Positions 46,406 to 58,148 are shown, numbered from the stretch's first letter. The stretch: 64,000 nt of DNA from Mesorhabditis belari (GCA_958450365.1 CAUEEP010000732.1:3039001-3103000); one strand, 5' to 3'. Made by a program: numbers and translations. Notes: generated by a model not told the origin, from the letters alone.

Positions 46406-48409
46406 AGGGTCAGCGACTGAGCCAGTATATCTTGTTTGCGCGTCACCATGTCCAAATTTTTCTCATAGATTCTTTCCCCAAATTTATCTCTATTTTATAT
46501 CTAGAGCAAAGTTGTTGACCTGTTTTCCCATTCTTATTCTTCATCTAATTTATATAACCCTAATCAAAAGCCTAATTGATTTCTTTTGATTTTCTGTTTC
46601 CTGTTTTCTGTTTGATTCTAGCTAACTCTTCTTGATTCCCCATTTTCCCCTAACCAATTCCACTCTCTTCTTTTCCTTGTCTGAAGAGTGAAAACATCGT
46701 AGAGTGAATGTGATCGACATGAAAAGAAGTAAAAGAAAGAAAACCACGAACAATACCCATAAAATTACACCGTTTCCAAATCAGAATACCAACATTCATT
46801 CAACAACAGTTTCAACAACAGTTTACCCTTGAAATGAAAGCTTTCTCGGTTCACTTTTTATGGAAATCAGACAGTTGACTGTTTTGCTATAATCAGAAAA
46901 GATTTTAAAAATTACATATCAAAAATTTCTCTCAAATTTAGTTCTTAAAAGTCCGACGAATTTGCGGATAGTTTGTTGAGTAAACGATCTTGTACAGTTT
47001 CCATTTAAAAGACGTTTCTGCTCTGATAATTGATAAGCTGTAGCTCTGATAATTCTTCCAGACAAGACAATTTTTTAATCACAATCAAAAAGTTGAACTT
47101 GTTATTCCAATTCAATAATTCTAATATTGTCTGTCTCCTAATTTCAAATAGATTCCTCGACTCGCCTTGACACGGCTGACCTCGAGATGGAGATGGAGAC
47201 TCAACACACCCAAAAAAGTGTCAAGGATGGATGAATTAATCGAGAAAGAAATGAGTTCACTCAATCGTGTTTCAATCATTTTATGCCATTGACATTTCTT
47301 GTTTTATGCGGGAAAAAGAGAAATCATTCATCAAGGTCTTCAATTCGAGAATTGCAATGATTATTTAAGTTTTTTCGCGTTATAATAGAATTCGATATAA
47401 ACTGAAAACTAGAGAAAAGATTATGGTAATCAAGAACTTTTGGTGTTAAAGGGAACATTCAGCTGTGAGCATTTAGCTGGGAGCATTCAGCTGTGAACAT
47501 TCAGCTGTGAACATTTAGCTGTGAGCATTTAGCTGTGAAGATTCAGCTGTAAATTTCTACCCAAGAGTTTTCTGAATCGGCGAATCGATTCAAGCCATTC
47601 ATTTTCTTGGCCCAAGCCTAAGCCTAAGCCTGAGCCTATCACAAATTACAGACAAATTGAATGTTTCGATCAAATTCTGACATCGATTGACCCTATGCTT
47701 TGTTTCGAAACCAGTTTCCTAATTACAAATTTGTTTTAATGCATTTTCTCATAATTCTTGTGAATCTCAATTCTCGAGGAGGTCAATGAGGGGAAAAAAA
47801 GAGAGTGAGCGAGAGAGAGAGAAATGAGTTTTAAGGGGGAAATTTCAGAGGGGAAATGAAAAGAGAGGAATGAAGATGAGTTCATCAGTCAGAAGACGAT
47901 AGAAAAAACAAATATGGAGAGATTTTTGAATGGAGGAAAAGCACATTATATGCATTACCTAAATTGAAAGGAAGAAAGGATGGAAGGAAGAAAGGAAGGA
48001 AGGAAGGGAGGAAGAAAGGCTTCTGCAAAAGAAGAAAAGGAGCATTCTTGACATTGGGTAAAAGGGAAAAGATTGAGGAAAAGACCATTGAGGGGGAATT
48101 TACTAAATCTCTTTAAAATTGACAATTTTCTCTTAAAATAACGAATTTAAAAATCTTTATTGAACGTAAATGAGAAAGGGATTAAAATAAAGCGGAGAGG
48201 AGAGGAGTTCCCTAGGGTTATCTTTATTTGAAAGAGGAATCCCCTAGGGTTACCTTTATTGAAAAATAAGCATATAAAGAAGTCCGATAAACGGATTATT
48301 CTGAAATTTTGATTGTAGACTTAACCTTTTATGTGTTATCTTTTTTTTATTTTATCATAAAAATAGGTTTTATTAAAAGAAATGGTTCAAATCACATCAT
48401 TGGACTCAT

Positions 48410-48530
48410 TGTTAAGCATTCAACTTCTTGCCAATAAACATTGTTAAACAATGTCATTGTTAAACATTGTCATTGTTAAACATTGTCATTGTTAAACATT
48501 TAACTTCTTGCCATTCAACTTCTTGCCAAT
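48410..48530. repeat. CATTGTTAAACATTGT short array
   Basis: Four units of CATTGTTAAACATTGT plus two copies of CATTCAACTTCTTGCCAATA-type sequence. Confidence 0.75.
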
Positions 48531-48708
48531 AAAAAAACCTTTAAAACAAAGCTTGTTAAAAACTTTTGAAGGTCATTTAGAAGAGAAATGATTAAGCTAT
48601 CTAGCATATTTTATTTGATAGCTTGAGATATTCAATTAAAAAATGAATTTGGATAAAAGACAAAGTAATTAGTGTAAGGGATAAATGTCCGAAATACTTA
48701 ACCTAATA

Positions 48709-48927
48709 CCGTATTTTCTTTAATAGTGGTGCACCGCAACGAGCCGAGTTGATGACTATTTTACGGTTTCCAAGTTCTTCACAGAAGCTCAACACTCTAA
48801 TCCCTCACTAGATCTCATTGTTAGCTACATTTTCCGACCCCACATCGATAGGTTCTGATAAGCGGTTCTCGAGATTTCGAGCAATTTAGGCAATGCTCAC
48901 AGTGCACTACTATTAGAGAAAATACGG
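48709..48927. mobile_element. MITE family A, copy 4 (simplest form)
   Basis: 219 bases, TA-flanked, ends CCGTATTTTCTTTAATAG and GAGAAAATACGG; a single core block (GTTCTTCACAGAAGCTCAAC). Probably nearest the original unit of the family. Confidence 0.88.
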
Positions 48928-49949
48928 TAAACATCTGGCTGGCTTTGAAACAATCCTACTTATCCAGGTTCTCTCAACAAGTAATCAGTGTAAGGGATAA
49001 ATGTCAGTCTCTCGAATAACTCTCGCCACGTTGTCTCACACATTTTACCTTAATAGTTCAACTCAAAGCAAACCAAAAACTCAAAAACTGTTGATTTGCT
49101 TTCCTTGAAGTTTCAACCAAGCGATTTTACTAATCAACACCGATTTTTAGACTTAGCACACAATAAAACAGAATTTAACTGCAGTCTGACAATTTTTACT
49201 AGTTAGAATGCTAGTTAAAAAGCTTTAACCAAAGATTTTTTCATATTTTTCAATTTGTTCACCTTTTCAAATGTATCATGCAAAATTTTCAAATTCTAAC
49301 CGCCAAATGAAGGAAGAAAGAAGGAAGGAAATGAAGGGAAGAAGATAAGGAAAGAAGTCACGAGAGAAGGAAGGTTTTGAGAGAAATTAGAGAAAATTTT
49401 TCAAAAACACTCCTTTTTTTTTCTTGCACAACGATAAACGCAAAGCTTTTTTGTCAAGCGATTCGCAAAGAATTCAACGTCAAGCTCAGCGATTCAAAGA
49501 ATTCAACAATTTTCTGATCTTTTCAAGATTCATTTTCTCAGATTCATTTTCTCTGAACGATTCTCTGTATTTGAGCTGAAATTCTCGCAAAAGATTGATG
49601 GATTTACATAGAAATTCGAGAAATTCTGATAAAAATTCGACTTTTCGGGATCGAAGCACCTCGGCGAGCCGTCGGATTCCAAATTTTGAAGAAAATTTCG
49701 AGAAATTTCCGAAAAAACATGTAAATTTCTGGTTTTTAGAAGTTAAAGTCCTTAAAAAATGAAATAAATTCTAATATTATAAGTAAAATAACTGAATTAA
49801 ATAATAAAAATATTTGTAGAACTTTTTTTGAGTCAATTTTCATTTGGAAAACCTTTTTTTTTTTCATTTGGAAAAAAAAGCCAAAAAAATTGATTAGTAT
49901 CAGATTTCTCAGCCAATTTTTCCCCTCTTTCCCGTGGCCCCTCTCCCAT

Positions 49950-50033
49950 CCAACCATAGCTCAGTTGGTAGAGCGGAGGACTGTAGAGCGAGCAGCTATC
50001 CTTAGGTCACTGGTTCGAATCCGGTTGGTTGGA
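49950..50033 (+). tRNA. tRNA-Tyr (GTA) with short intron
   Basis: Cloverleaf: acceptor CCAACCA/TGGTTGG with discriminator A, D arm GCTCAGTTGGTAGAGC, anticodon stem GAGGA/TCCTT, loop beginning CTGTAG (anticodon GTA at 49983-49985), ~11-base intron (AGCGAGCAGCT) after position 37, T arm ACTGGTTCGAATCCGGT. The intron is the usual hallmark of eukaryotic tRNA-Tyr. Confidence 0.95.
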
Positions 50034-50209
50034 ATTTTTTTGATTTTTTGGGTTTTTTTTTAAAACAATGAAAAAGAATTTCTGATTTGGTTGGCTGAAA
50101 TTATTTTTGTTTATTATAGTAGTTTTTCAAAGACAATTAGACAATTTTCAGAAAAGCAGTCCTTTACCATGTCCAACGGAGCAAACCCGAAGCTATTCTC
50201 AAGCAAAAA

Positions 50210-53200
50210 ATGGTGTCTCAAGTGAGTTATTGAACTTCGTAACTTAACTTTGAGTTTTATCACTAAAAGATTGAAAAAAAAATATTAACTGAATAACTTT
50301 CTATAGGACTTTTCAGGAAAAATCGGTTTTTTGGATTTCTCTTCAAGCGGTGAAGAGGAAGAGTTTTTGGAAGAAGGTTTCTATTTTATTATTTTATTTT
50401 TCTTAATTTAGGATCTTAATTTCTTTATTTCAGAAAACGAGCCTGATTTTTCAATGGAATATCAAGTGAGTTATTGAATTTCGTAATTTCATTTTGAGTT
50501 TTATCACTTTAAAAGATTTGAAAAAAGAACATTATATATGTTGTGTCCTATTTAGATTTCCGTCCGATTTAGATTCAATCTAAATCGGACGCCCGATTAA
50601 GATTGAACTTATCGCGGACGTCCGATTTAGATTACAGTCTATATCGGGCGTCCGATTTAGATTGAATCTAAATCGGACGTCCGATTTAGATTGAACTTAT
50701 CGCGGACGTCCGATTTAGATTACAGTCTATATCGGACGTCCGATTTAGATTCAATCTAAATCTTATATGGATTGAACAATAATATAAACATGCTTAATAT
50801 ATGTTCTTAAGCGTTTTCTGTAGTTTTCTGCATTTTTCAAAGGTCTTTTATTGATTACAGTCTATATCGGACGTCCGATACAGATCGAACAATAATAAAC
50901 GTGCTTAACATATGTTCTTTGAAAAGCGCAGAAAATTGCAAAAAAACGCTTAAGAACATATATTAAGCACGTTTATTATTGTTCGATCTGTATCGGACGT
51001 CCGATATAGACTGTAATCTAAATCGGACGTCCGCGATAAGTTCAATCTAAATCGGACGTCCGATTTAGATTCAATCTAAATCGGACGGAAATCTAAATCG
51101 GACACAACATATATATATATATGCTTTATTCTGTTGAATAGCGACAAAACAAAATCACAATAATTACCCGGGACACCACTCAAAACACACCCAAAAGATA
51201 AATAGATACCTCAAGAAAGAATCACAGAGCAGTCAAATCAATTGCCGAAATATCTAGCCTAGCCTTTAGGCTTTAAATCTAGCCAAGGTGGAAATATCAC
51301 GAACATCAGGGGGTAAAATGTTCCAGAATTTAATAACTCGATTAAAAAAGAAACTGTGGGGGCTTTTAGAGGAGACGGAAGGTTGGCGAAGGAGAAAAGG
51401 CTCCCTTCTGGCCTTGGAGGCGCCCCGTAGAGAGCCGAATTCAAAGAGACCAGAAAAAGGGGGTCGGGATGAATGCCTTTAAAACATGAACTAAATAACT
51501 TTCTATAATTGAATAAACATCGGGTTCGAATTTTTTTTTTCAACGAAACATCGGGTTCGAATTTTTGTGTTTATATTCTTTAAGAATTTGACTTTTAGGA
51601 AGATGAAATCAATGATGATTATGATAAATTGACTGAAAATGCAAACATTCAAAGTTATCGTAATCAGAAAATGGCACTGAATAGGGGAAATGGGGAAGGA
51701 TATCGATTTTCGATTTACAGGTTAGAGATTGTATTAGGTAAATGCATAAGAAATGCGGATTTCAGTTAGTTTATAACATTCATCGATATCAGCTTTCTAT
51801 CGTTGAAAATTTATGAAAATGTTGAAATCTGCATTTCTTATGCATGTACCTAATAGCTATTCTGATATTCTAATCACTACAGTATGGTAAAATAAAAATT
51901 ATTTGAAGAATTTGGAAGAAATTCAATGAATTCAAAAGAAATTCAATCAATTCAATCAATTCAATCAATCGATTGAATATTTTTCCTTCAGTATACTGTA
52001 ATGGTTGGAAGGAAATCAAGCAGTTTAGATAATTATTATCCTAAAGTACGTAAAGAAACGATACTGTACGCAAAGAAACGATACGGTACGTATCAAGCGT
52101 ACTGTACGTATCAATGGTACTGTAGTGTCATGTTAAAAGAAACATATTAAAAGGAAAGAAAGAAAGGAAACATTAAAAGGAAAGAAAGAAAGAAAGGAAA
52201 CATATTAAAAGTAGTGTCATGTTAAAAGTGTCACCCTATCTTTCTCTCAGCCTTGATTTCCCTGAAAGCCTACGAGCCTTTAGCTGTAGCTTGTGAAGGA
52301 TTTGCGAGCAAAAGCCTTTAGCTGTAGCTGTAGCTTTTAAGCCAACAAATCAATACTATTATATTCTATAATGTTTTCTATAAAATTTCTCTAACTTTAA
52401 ATCCTATAAACTCATTTAAACAAAAAAAAAGAAAAAAAATTCTCAATTCCAGTTTTCTCCTCGGTTTCATCGTCGGCTCATTTTTGATTGGTTTCATTTT
52501 TTATTCCCAGAAACCCTGTAAAGAAGCGACTAAAGAGAATTTACAAATTTATTGGCGAAATTTCGAAGCACATCCCGAAATACGGTACATAAACGAATGT
52601 TGGCAGAATTTCGTCTATCGATCATTGAAAAACCGAGAGCAAATGGAGAAAGGAACGGAAAACTTTCAAAAAACAGATCAACATCTCGAAAAAGAGCTTG
52701 ACTTTGGGGAAATTCGCTCAGAAGTTGAGAAAGTTCAATCAAGTTCGGCAACAGAATTTACAAAATCATTGGAGGTGAAACATTTTTGATATTGATTTAC
52801 ATAGACTTACATAGCTTAGTTCAAGCTTGAACTGTACTGCTTGAACTGTACTGCTTGAACTGTACAGCTTGAACTGTACTGCTTGAACTCTACTGCTTGA
52901 ACTGTACTGCTTGAACTGTACTGCTTGAACTGTACTGCTTGAACTGTACTGCTTGAACTGTACTGCTTGAACTGTACTGCTTGAACTGTACTGCTTGAAC
53001 TGTACTGCTTGAACTGTACTGCTTGAACTCAGAAAAGTCGACTTCTGAAAGGACTGAAGAAGAGAAACTTTTGATCGCTTTCCTTTCTACAAAAATTATC
53101 TTTTCAGCAAGTCATTATCGATGGAAAACTTGAGGAAAATGATGCAAATTTGTTGAAAAGTTTGTTTTAGATTTTGGAACAATTCAATTATTATTTTAAG

Positions 53201-54423
53201 GTTAACTTTTTTATTTTCAGAAGTTTTGAATCGATGGTTGAAAACTCCGTCCGAAGATCCCACTGTGATTGCCATTGTTGGAAGTGAAGAGAAAAGCAGA
53301 AATCTCATTAGAAATGTAATTTATCGAAATGATTTTACCAAAAAGAAACCCTAGATTCTTGCCTCAATTCTTGAGAATGAAAAAGTTGAAGAGAAACTAT
53401 TGGAAGCGACAAATCGAGTGAATCGAGTTGATTTATATGAATGGTTTTATGAGACATTGACCGGCGGAGGGTTAAGAGTTTCGGCGGTGATTGACATTCA
53501 GAAATTGAGGTGAGTTGGTGAAATTGCTGGTGCTGATCAACCTTGCCTTTAATCCTAGTTAATCCAAGCTGACTCAAAGGGTCAGGCTCAGCCAGGGTCA
53601 GGCTCAGCTAGGGTCAGGCTCAGCCAGGGTCAGGCTCAGCCAGGGTCAGGCTCAGCCAGGGTCATAAGATTTTTTCAAGCCAACGCCTCACTATAAAACC
53701 TTTATAGTGAGGTTCAGTTAGTGCTGAGCCTGACTCTGGCATTTGAGTGAGCTTGGATTAACTAGGATTAAAGGCAAGGTTGATCAGCACCAACAAATTC
53801 ACCAAGCAACTCTAAATCTTGAACTAGCCAGGCTTTCAACTCCAACTAGAATACTCTCTGTCAAATTATAAACAAATTCTTGAAAAATTTCCAAAAAAAC
53901 AAGCAAAGTCTGGTCTCTTTTCAGCCTTGAAAGTTAAGATTTTTAAAAATAATTTCAAAATTTTAAAATTTAAAAACTTTTCAATAAATTTTCATTCCAA
54001 AAACCTTTTCCATTCGTTTGAAACCCAGAAAATTGATTGGAATCTGATTTGTCAGCAAATTCTCCCCCTCTCCCCCATCCAACCATAGCTCAGTTGGTAG
54101 AGCGGAGGACTGTAGAGCGAGCAGCTATCCTTAGGTCACTGGTTCGAATCCGGTTGGTTGGAACTTTTTTGAATTTTCGAAAGTTTTTACATTCAAACAA
54201 TGAAAAAGGATTTCAGCTATCAATTCCGATAAATTTGGCAAAATCTAGATGGGATTCTCCTTTATCCCTTCACGCATGGACAGACGACGGTCAACCGATG
54301 AAATCCCCTCCGCCAATCGCGAGATCGCTTATTTTATTGGGAGTTAGTGTGGATGAGGAGGATGGATATGAGAAAGTGCATAATGACGAGAAGATGAAGT
54401 GTCAAGGATTTCTGCAGAAGTGA
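50210..54423 (+). CDS. Type II membrane protein, LAP1/LULL1-like torsin-cofactor candidate
   Basis: Nine exons that all join in phase: 50210-50221 (ATG GTG TCT CAA), 50307-50376, 50434-50465, 51599-51720, 52453-52774, 53108-53159, 53221-53315, 53355-53509 and 54249-54423; 344 residues. Short acidic N-terminus (SSSGEEEEFLEEENEPD), one membrane helix (FLLGFIVGSFLIGFIFY, ~residues 81-97), then ~245 residues with a possible Rossmann/AAA-like pattern: DPTVIAIVGSEEKSR, later GGGLRVSAVIDIQKL, and IARSLILLGVSVDEED near the C-terminus. Order, topology and hydrophobic-strand spacing recall the lumenal domain of torsin-1A-interacting proteins at the nuclear envelope/ER; this is remote similarity judged by eye. 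Intron 3 holds a hairpin array and a retrotransposon end; intron 8 holds a tRNA-Tyr. Confidence 0.6.
50536..51112. repeat. Large inverted repeat built of GGACGTCC palindromes
   Basis: Left end TGTTGTGTCC, right end GGACACAACA. In between are tandem ATCGGACGTCCGATTTAGAT units, themselves palindromic, and an inner arm (TAAACGTGCTTAACATATGT) with its complement. Every unit can form a small hairpin and the whole can form one large hairpin. Intronic in the LAP1-like gene. Confidence 0.88.
51112..51543 (-). mobile_element. 5'-truncated non-LTR retrotransposon (3' end of RT ORF)
   Basis: On the minus strand a frame reads FFFNRVIKFWNILPPDV then RDISTLARFKA to a stop at 51266-51268: the characteristic carboxy-terminal block of LINE reverse transcriptase polyproteins (NRV..WN.LP..V....L..FK). 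The 3' UTR ends in GAATAAAGC followed by an (AT)n tail at 51112-51124, the usual 3' terminus. Intronic in the LAP1-like gene, antisense to it. Confidence 0.8.
52835..53032. repeat. 14-bp GTACTGCTTGAACT array
   Basis: Fourteen near-identical units in intron 5 of the LAP1-like gene. Confidence 0.9.
53575..53665. repeat. 15-bp GGGTCAGGCTCAGCC array
   Basis: Five to six units. The flanks (TGCTGATCAACCTTGCCTTT ~53530 and its complement ~53775) form an inverted repeat around it. In intron 8 of the LAP1-like gene. Confidence 0.8.
54079..54162 (+). tRNA. tRNA-Tyr (GTA), second identical copy
   Basis: All 84 bases, including the intron, are identical to 49950-50033. Flanks are also related on both sides (TTGATTGGAATCTGATTTGTCAG-type upstream, ACAATGAAAAAGGATTTC downstream). 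It lies inside intron 8 of the LAP1-like gene, on the same strand. Confidence 0.95.
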
Positions 54424-55527
54424 ATGAGTTATGAATGAGTGATTAGAGTAGGGCAGATTATAGTAAAGCGCTTAAAGACAGAGTTCAGCTTTACGGGGGA
54501 ATTTGTCGGTGAATTTTAGGTGAATTGTCGACAAATTTGTCGGTGAAAGAAAGCTTTCGGTTTCTAGATTTCTTCTAAAGAAGTGGAGTCTTTCTGGTGG
54601 CACTTATTCAATGATGAGCCCGATTGTGAATTCAAGAATCGATTACTCGTTTTGTCTTTCGTTATAAAAGGATGGATATTCTATTGTATGGTATTCTATT
54701 GCATGGATATTCTATTGAATGAATATTCTATTCTATTTACAATTCAATTTATTTCTAGATAAATCATAGCTTTATTTATTTAGCTTTATTTAGCTTTATT
54801 TATTTATTTATTTTATTTAACAAAAACCACATTTTCATCATTTAAAAGTATCAAATTTAAGCGCTTAAAGGCAATTTATTTCAATTTCTCGAAACTGTCA
54901 GCTCCGAGCCAAACTGATATTTTAGTTACTATTGTTATTATTGAATGATTTGTCTATTCTTATGCAAATGTGTTCTCCCCTGTGCTTATCCCATTTTATT
55001 GCCGAGAAGGGACGATCCTTGGGACTTGGGACTGCCTAGGAGGACAAACGAGACTCTCATTAGGAGTCTCGCCGCCGATAGTGCTTTTTTCTAGCTAGAT
55101 GTTTTCGGAAGATGTCTAGCGCGTTGTCGTCATGGCGCAGTTTGCAACGCCGTTTTCTACAGCTCACACAACCCGGGTTCGACTCTCTCGTAATGCGATT
55201 CACTTTTGATGTTTTAGTTTTTGATTTTAAATGGCACAACTATATTATGTTTTGAGACTTTTTACAAAATTTCAGTTTTTGTTGGCTCAAAGATGGCTGA
55301 GAAAAAACCCGAACAGACACTGCTCCTTTATATAGTAGATGAAAGCATGTTGAAGACTTGTTCACTTGTTTCACTTCCCCTTCTCCTTACACTCATTTCG
55401 AATCTATTCATCTTATTGTATTACTGTAAATAAAGATACGTATCTTCCGGGTCTATGCAACTGCAGTACAGGTCGGTCAGTATAGCTTTCACAGGGACTC
55501 CCCTCTAATACGTTGGAGGAGTTGAGT

Positions 55528-55613
55528 TTGTTGTCAGTTGTCAGTTGTCAGTTGTCAGTTGTCAGTTGTCAGTTGTCAGTTGTCAGTTGTCAGTTGTCAG
55601 TTGTCAGTTGTCA
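55528..55613. repeat. GTCAGTTGTCA array
   Basis: About ten copies of a 9-base TTGTCAG(T) unit between the LAP1-like and chemoreceptor genes. Confidence 0.88.
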
Positions 55614-56384
55614 GAGGTTGTCGGTGTGTTAGAGATGGATATCAAAAGGATTCATTCTCTTTAACTTAACCCAAATTCTAGTCCACATCCGTTTACACCT
55701 AGGAACATATAAAACTTTCTTTCAATAGCACATCTTTTTCTATAGCAAAAATGTAAACAAAAAAAAAGGCATCTTTTTATTTAAAAATTCCTAGAATTAA
55801 AATGAGATCACAAATTTTTTATTTCTCAAAAAAGTAAGTTCACAAAAGAGATCCCCAAAAACAAAAAAAAATCAGTTCAAAAAAAGAGATAACTCTCCCC
55901 AAAAACATCTATAATTAAGCTTTCAAAAATGAAAATTTCATCGTAACCTCTAATTCGCGTTTTTTTGTTTCAATTTCTTTCCAAACAAACTTTCAATCTC
56001 TTTCAATCTCTTTCCAAAAAAACTTTCTTTTCTTTCTTTAAATCTCTTACTTTTGTAAGAGAAGCCAGGTGCAGACTTCAATAAAACGAGAAATTCTTTT
56101 TTTTTCGATTTTTACTTGTAAAATACCCAACCAAGTGAACTAATTGAACATTGATTCATTCGTTTTTCGTCGAAACTCTTGAAAATTCATTTTTTGGCTT
56201 TTCTTTATCTGGATTATCTGGCTTCTTTATCTGACTTTTCTTTATATTGGATTCAAGAGTTGAGCATTTGAGGACTTTCAATGCTCTTGACCATTGAAAA
56301 TCAAAAATCAAAAATCAGAAGTCTGACTCTGACTCTGACTCAATTCCTTTTGACTTCATTTTGTAGATCTCAATAAGTGCAACA

Positions 56385-56450
56385 AATATAGATGCTTTAG
56401 TCATGGGCAAATAGAAGCGAACCAGATAATCATAACCGCATATAACAACA
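56385..56450 (-). mobile_element. Retrotransposon 3' tail relic
   Basis: On the minus strand ATGCGGTTATGATTATCTGG ... CGCTTCTATTTGCCCATGAC then TAAAGCATCTATA. The same 3' segment occurs at 56590-56648 and 57062-57125, each ending in an (AT)n tail. Probably truncated copies of a LINE related to the 51112 fragment (shared GAATAAAGCATATATAT end). Confidence 0.6.
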
Positions 56451-56468
56451 TACCGAATAGGAGTCTTG

Positions 56469-56553
56469 TAGCCGTAGCCATGTAGCTGACCGGACAGGAA
56501 TCTCTTGTCTCTTAGTCGGGTTAAGGTTAACGGTTCGATCCCGGCGGCTAGAA
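56469..56553 (+). tRNA. tRNA-like pseudogene
   Basis: TAGCCGT at the 5' end pairs fully with GCGGCTA at the 3' end, and GGTTCGATCCC is a perfect B box. The anticodon arm does not form a normal seven-base loop with T33 and the T stem is partly mispaired. Confidence 0.35.
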
Positions 56554-56584
56554 AGATTGGTTCTTTTTCCCATTATTATAATAT

Positions 56585-56648
56585 TATATATATATATGCT
56601 TTATTCATGGGCGAATAGAAGCCAATCAGATAGTCATAACCGCATATA
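56585..56648 (-). mobile_element. Retrotransposon 3' tail relic, copy 2
   Basis: ATATATATATATGCTTTATT then CATGGGCGAATAGAAGCCAA; (AT)n end on the left, so minus orientation. Interrupted on its right by the MITE starting at 56649, giving the order of insertion. Confidence 0.65.
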
Positions 56649-56914
56649 CCGTATTTCTTCGAATATTCTACCGGGTAAAAGAGTATGATCGCGTACTCCT
56701 GCGTAGCAGCCCTTTTTAAAATTTCTTTTCTGCATAAAAGCTTTCAATCAAGTGCTATAGAGCTGAAAAATGGCTCAAAAATCTGTTAGCTCATGTGGTA
56801 TTTTTGAGCCATTTTCCAGCCCTATAGCACTTGATTGAAAGCTTTTATGCAGAAAAGAAATTTTAAAAGGGCTGCTACGCAGGAGTACCCGGTCTTCTAT
56901 TCGAAGAAATACGG
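56649..56914. mobile_element. Hairpin MITE inserted in a retrotransposon tail
   Basis: TA-flanked. Ends CCGTATTTCTTCGAATATTC and complement GAAGAAATACGG. Arms of ~110 bases (CTTTCAATCAAGTGCTATAG and complement) and a short loop. Confidence 0.88.
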
Positions 56915-57061
56915 TAAATGATTACCAATCATTCGTTAACGGCAGCCGATTAAGAATGATTCGTTAACGGCAGACGATTACGAATCATTCGTTAGCGGCG
57001 TTTACGAACGATTCGTAAACGGATGATTCGTTAGCGGCTGAATTTCGTAAACGGCTACGAC

Positions 57062-57130
57062 ATATATATGCTTTATTCAGGGAATAGAAGCGAATCAGAT
57101 AGCCATAACCGCATCTAACATATTGCTACA
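57062..57130 (-). mobile_element. Retrotransposon 3' tail relic, copy 3
   Basis: ATATATATGCTTTATTCAGG then GAATAGAAGCGAATCAGATAG, the same 3' segment as at 56585. Preceded by a short array of GATTCGTTAACGGC-type units (56930-57058). Confidence 0.65.
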
Positions 57131-57615
57131 ATACTTTCACAAAAAAAGAAAGAAAGAAAACTAAAAATGATACAGTAAGACTACAGTTAGGAAACACAGG
57201 CACAAAAAGATTAAATACAGAGCAGATTTGACATGGCAATAAGATCGAATTCGTCAAAATGAAAGATTGATTTACTTAAAGAAGAAAGTTGCGAAAGAAG
57301 TTATGGCGAGTTGCGCAAACGCCGCAGTTGCGTAAATGGCCCTATTGCGCCAAAAAAAATTGCGGAAACTAGCCTACCCGCGCTCTTTTTATCTATTAAA
57401 TAATCTATTAAATAACTTTTTGTTAAAAAAACAGTTTCACCCATGATGTAACCAAGAACGCAAGGAATTTTTTTTGATATAAAACTTAAACCGGTTTGGT
57501 TTGGTTTCTTGGATTGTTAAAAGTTTGACGGCGTTGTTTTAAACGTTTTCTATTCGATTTTAACGTTTACCGTTTTCTATTGTATTTCTATTGTATTTTT
57601 TGTATAACTATTGTA

Positions 57616-58148
57616 TTGGGTTGGGGAGAATGAGTCGGCGCCGAAATTTAAAGAAACTTTTTGCACCCATAAAACCCTTCTTTAAATACACGTTTTTTTT
57701 CATCAAAATGGTCCACTATTTTTTTACAAAATGGCTTTTGAGCAAAAGCTTTTCCTCCACAAAGCTTTTCTTTTTTGGGATTTTATGGATTCCCAAACAC
57801 AGCTAATCAAAATGACAAAAAGTTCGACTCATTGCTTGAACAGTTTTCTTCCACATAAACCTCCTTTGGTGTTTATATAAAAAAAGATAGAGCACACTCA
57901 ATTACATAAGTTATCAAATTTTCAGGAAGATCCCTCCAACCGTTTACTCTAGATGACAGTTTATCGATTTTGTGAAAAAAATGATCCTTTGTTGAGTTGA
58001 GGCGCTGTTTGAGTTCTCTTTTAAATATTATTTTGTAGAGAATTAGTTACCCTTCTACGGATATCAAACGCATATCATTTGACAAAGTCTGCTATAAGTT
58101 TTAGAAATTTCTTTGATTTTCGGCGCCGACTCATTCTCCCCAACCCAA
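57616..58148. mobile_element. MITE family B copy 2
   Basis: TA-flanked; terminal repeats identical in outline to copy 1 at 43139 (TTGGGTTGGGGAGAATGAGT). The interior is inverted relative to copy 1 and diverged. The partial chemoreceptor-like and hydrophobic open frames inside are not genes. Confidence 0.9.

Larger units (their letters stand above)
42897..49949. other. Seven-kilobase stretch without a supported gene
   Basis: Contains a MITE (43139-43658), several minisatellites, a ~115-base direct repeat (46190-46400), MITE-A copy 4 (48709-48927) and AT-rich sequence. Duplicated ~110-base segments at 43865-44160 and 44450-44680 (TTTCGTTCACCTACAATTAT, GAGCTGGTATA) suggest local segmental duplication. 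No coding exons or RNA genes that I can support before the tRNA at 49950. Confidence 0.6.

Noticed and set aside
52835..53032. Possible CRISPR-like array (regular repeats)
   Set aside because: Repeats are contiguous 14-base units with no spacers, in a eukaryotic intron.
55110..55205. tRNA gene suggested by GGCGCAG and GGGTTCGACTCTC
   Set aside because: Only a B box is convincing; the T stem and acceptor stem do not pair and no anticodon arm forms.
57591..57806. Hydrophobic 71-codon frame in the 57.6 kb MITE
   Set aside because: Lies within the inverted-repeat element and spans its terminal repeat; no similarity or splice context.
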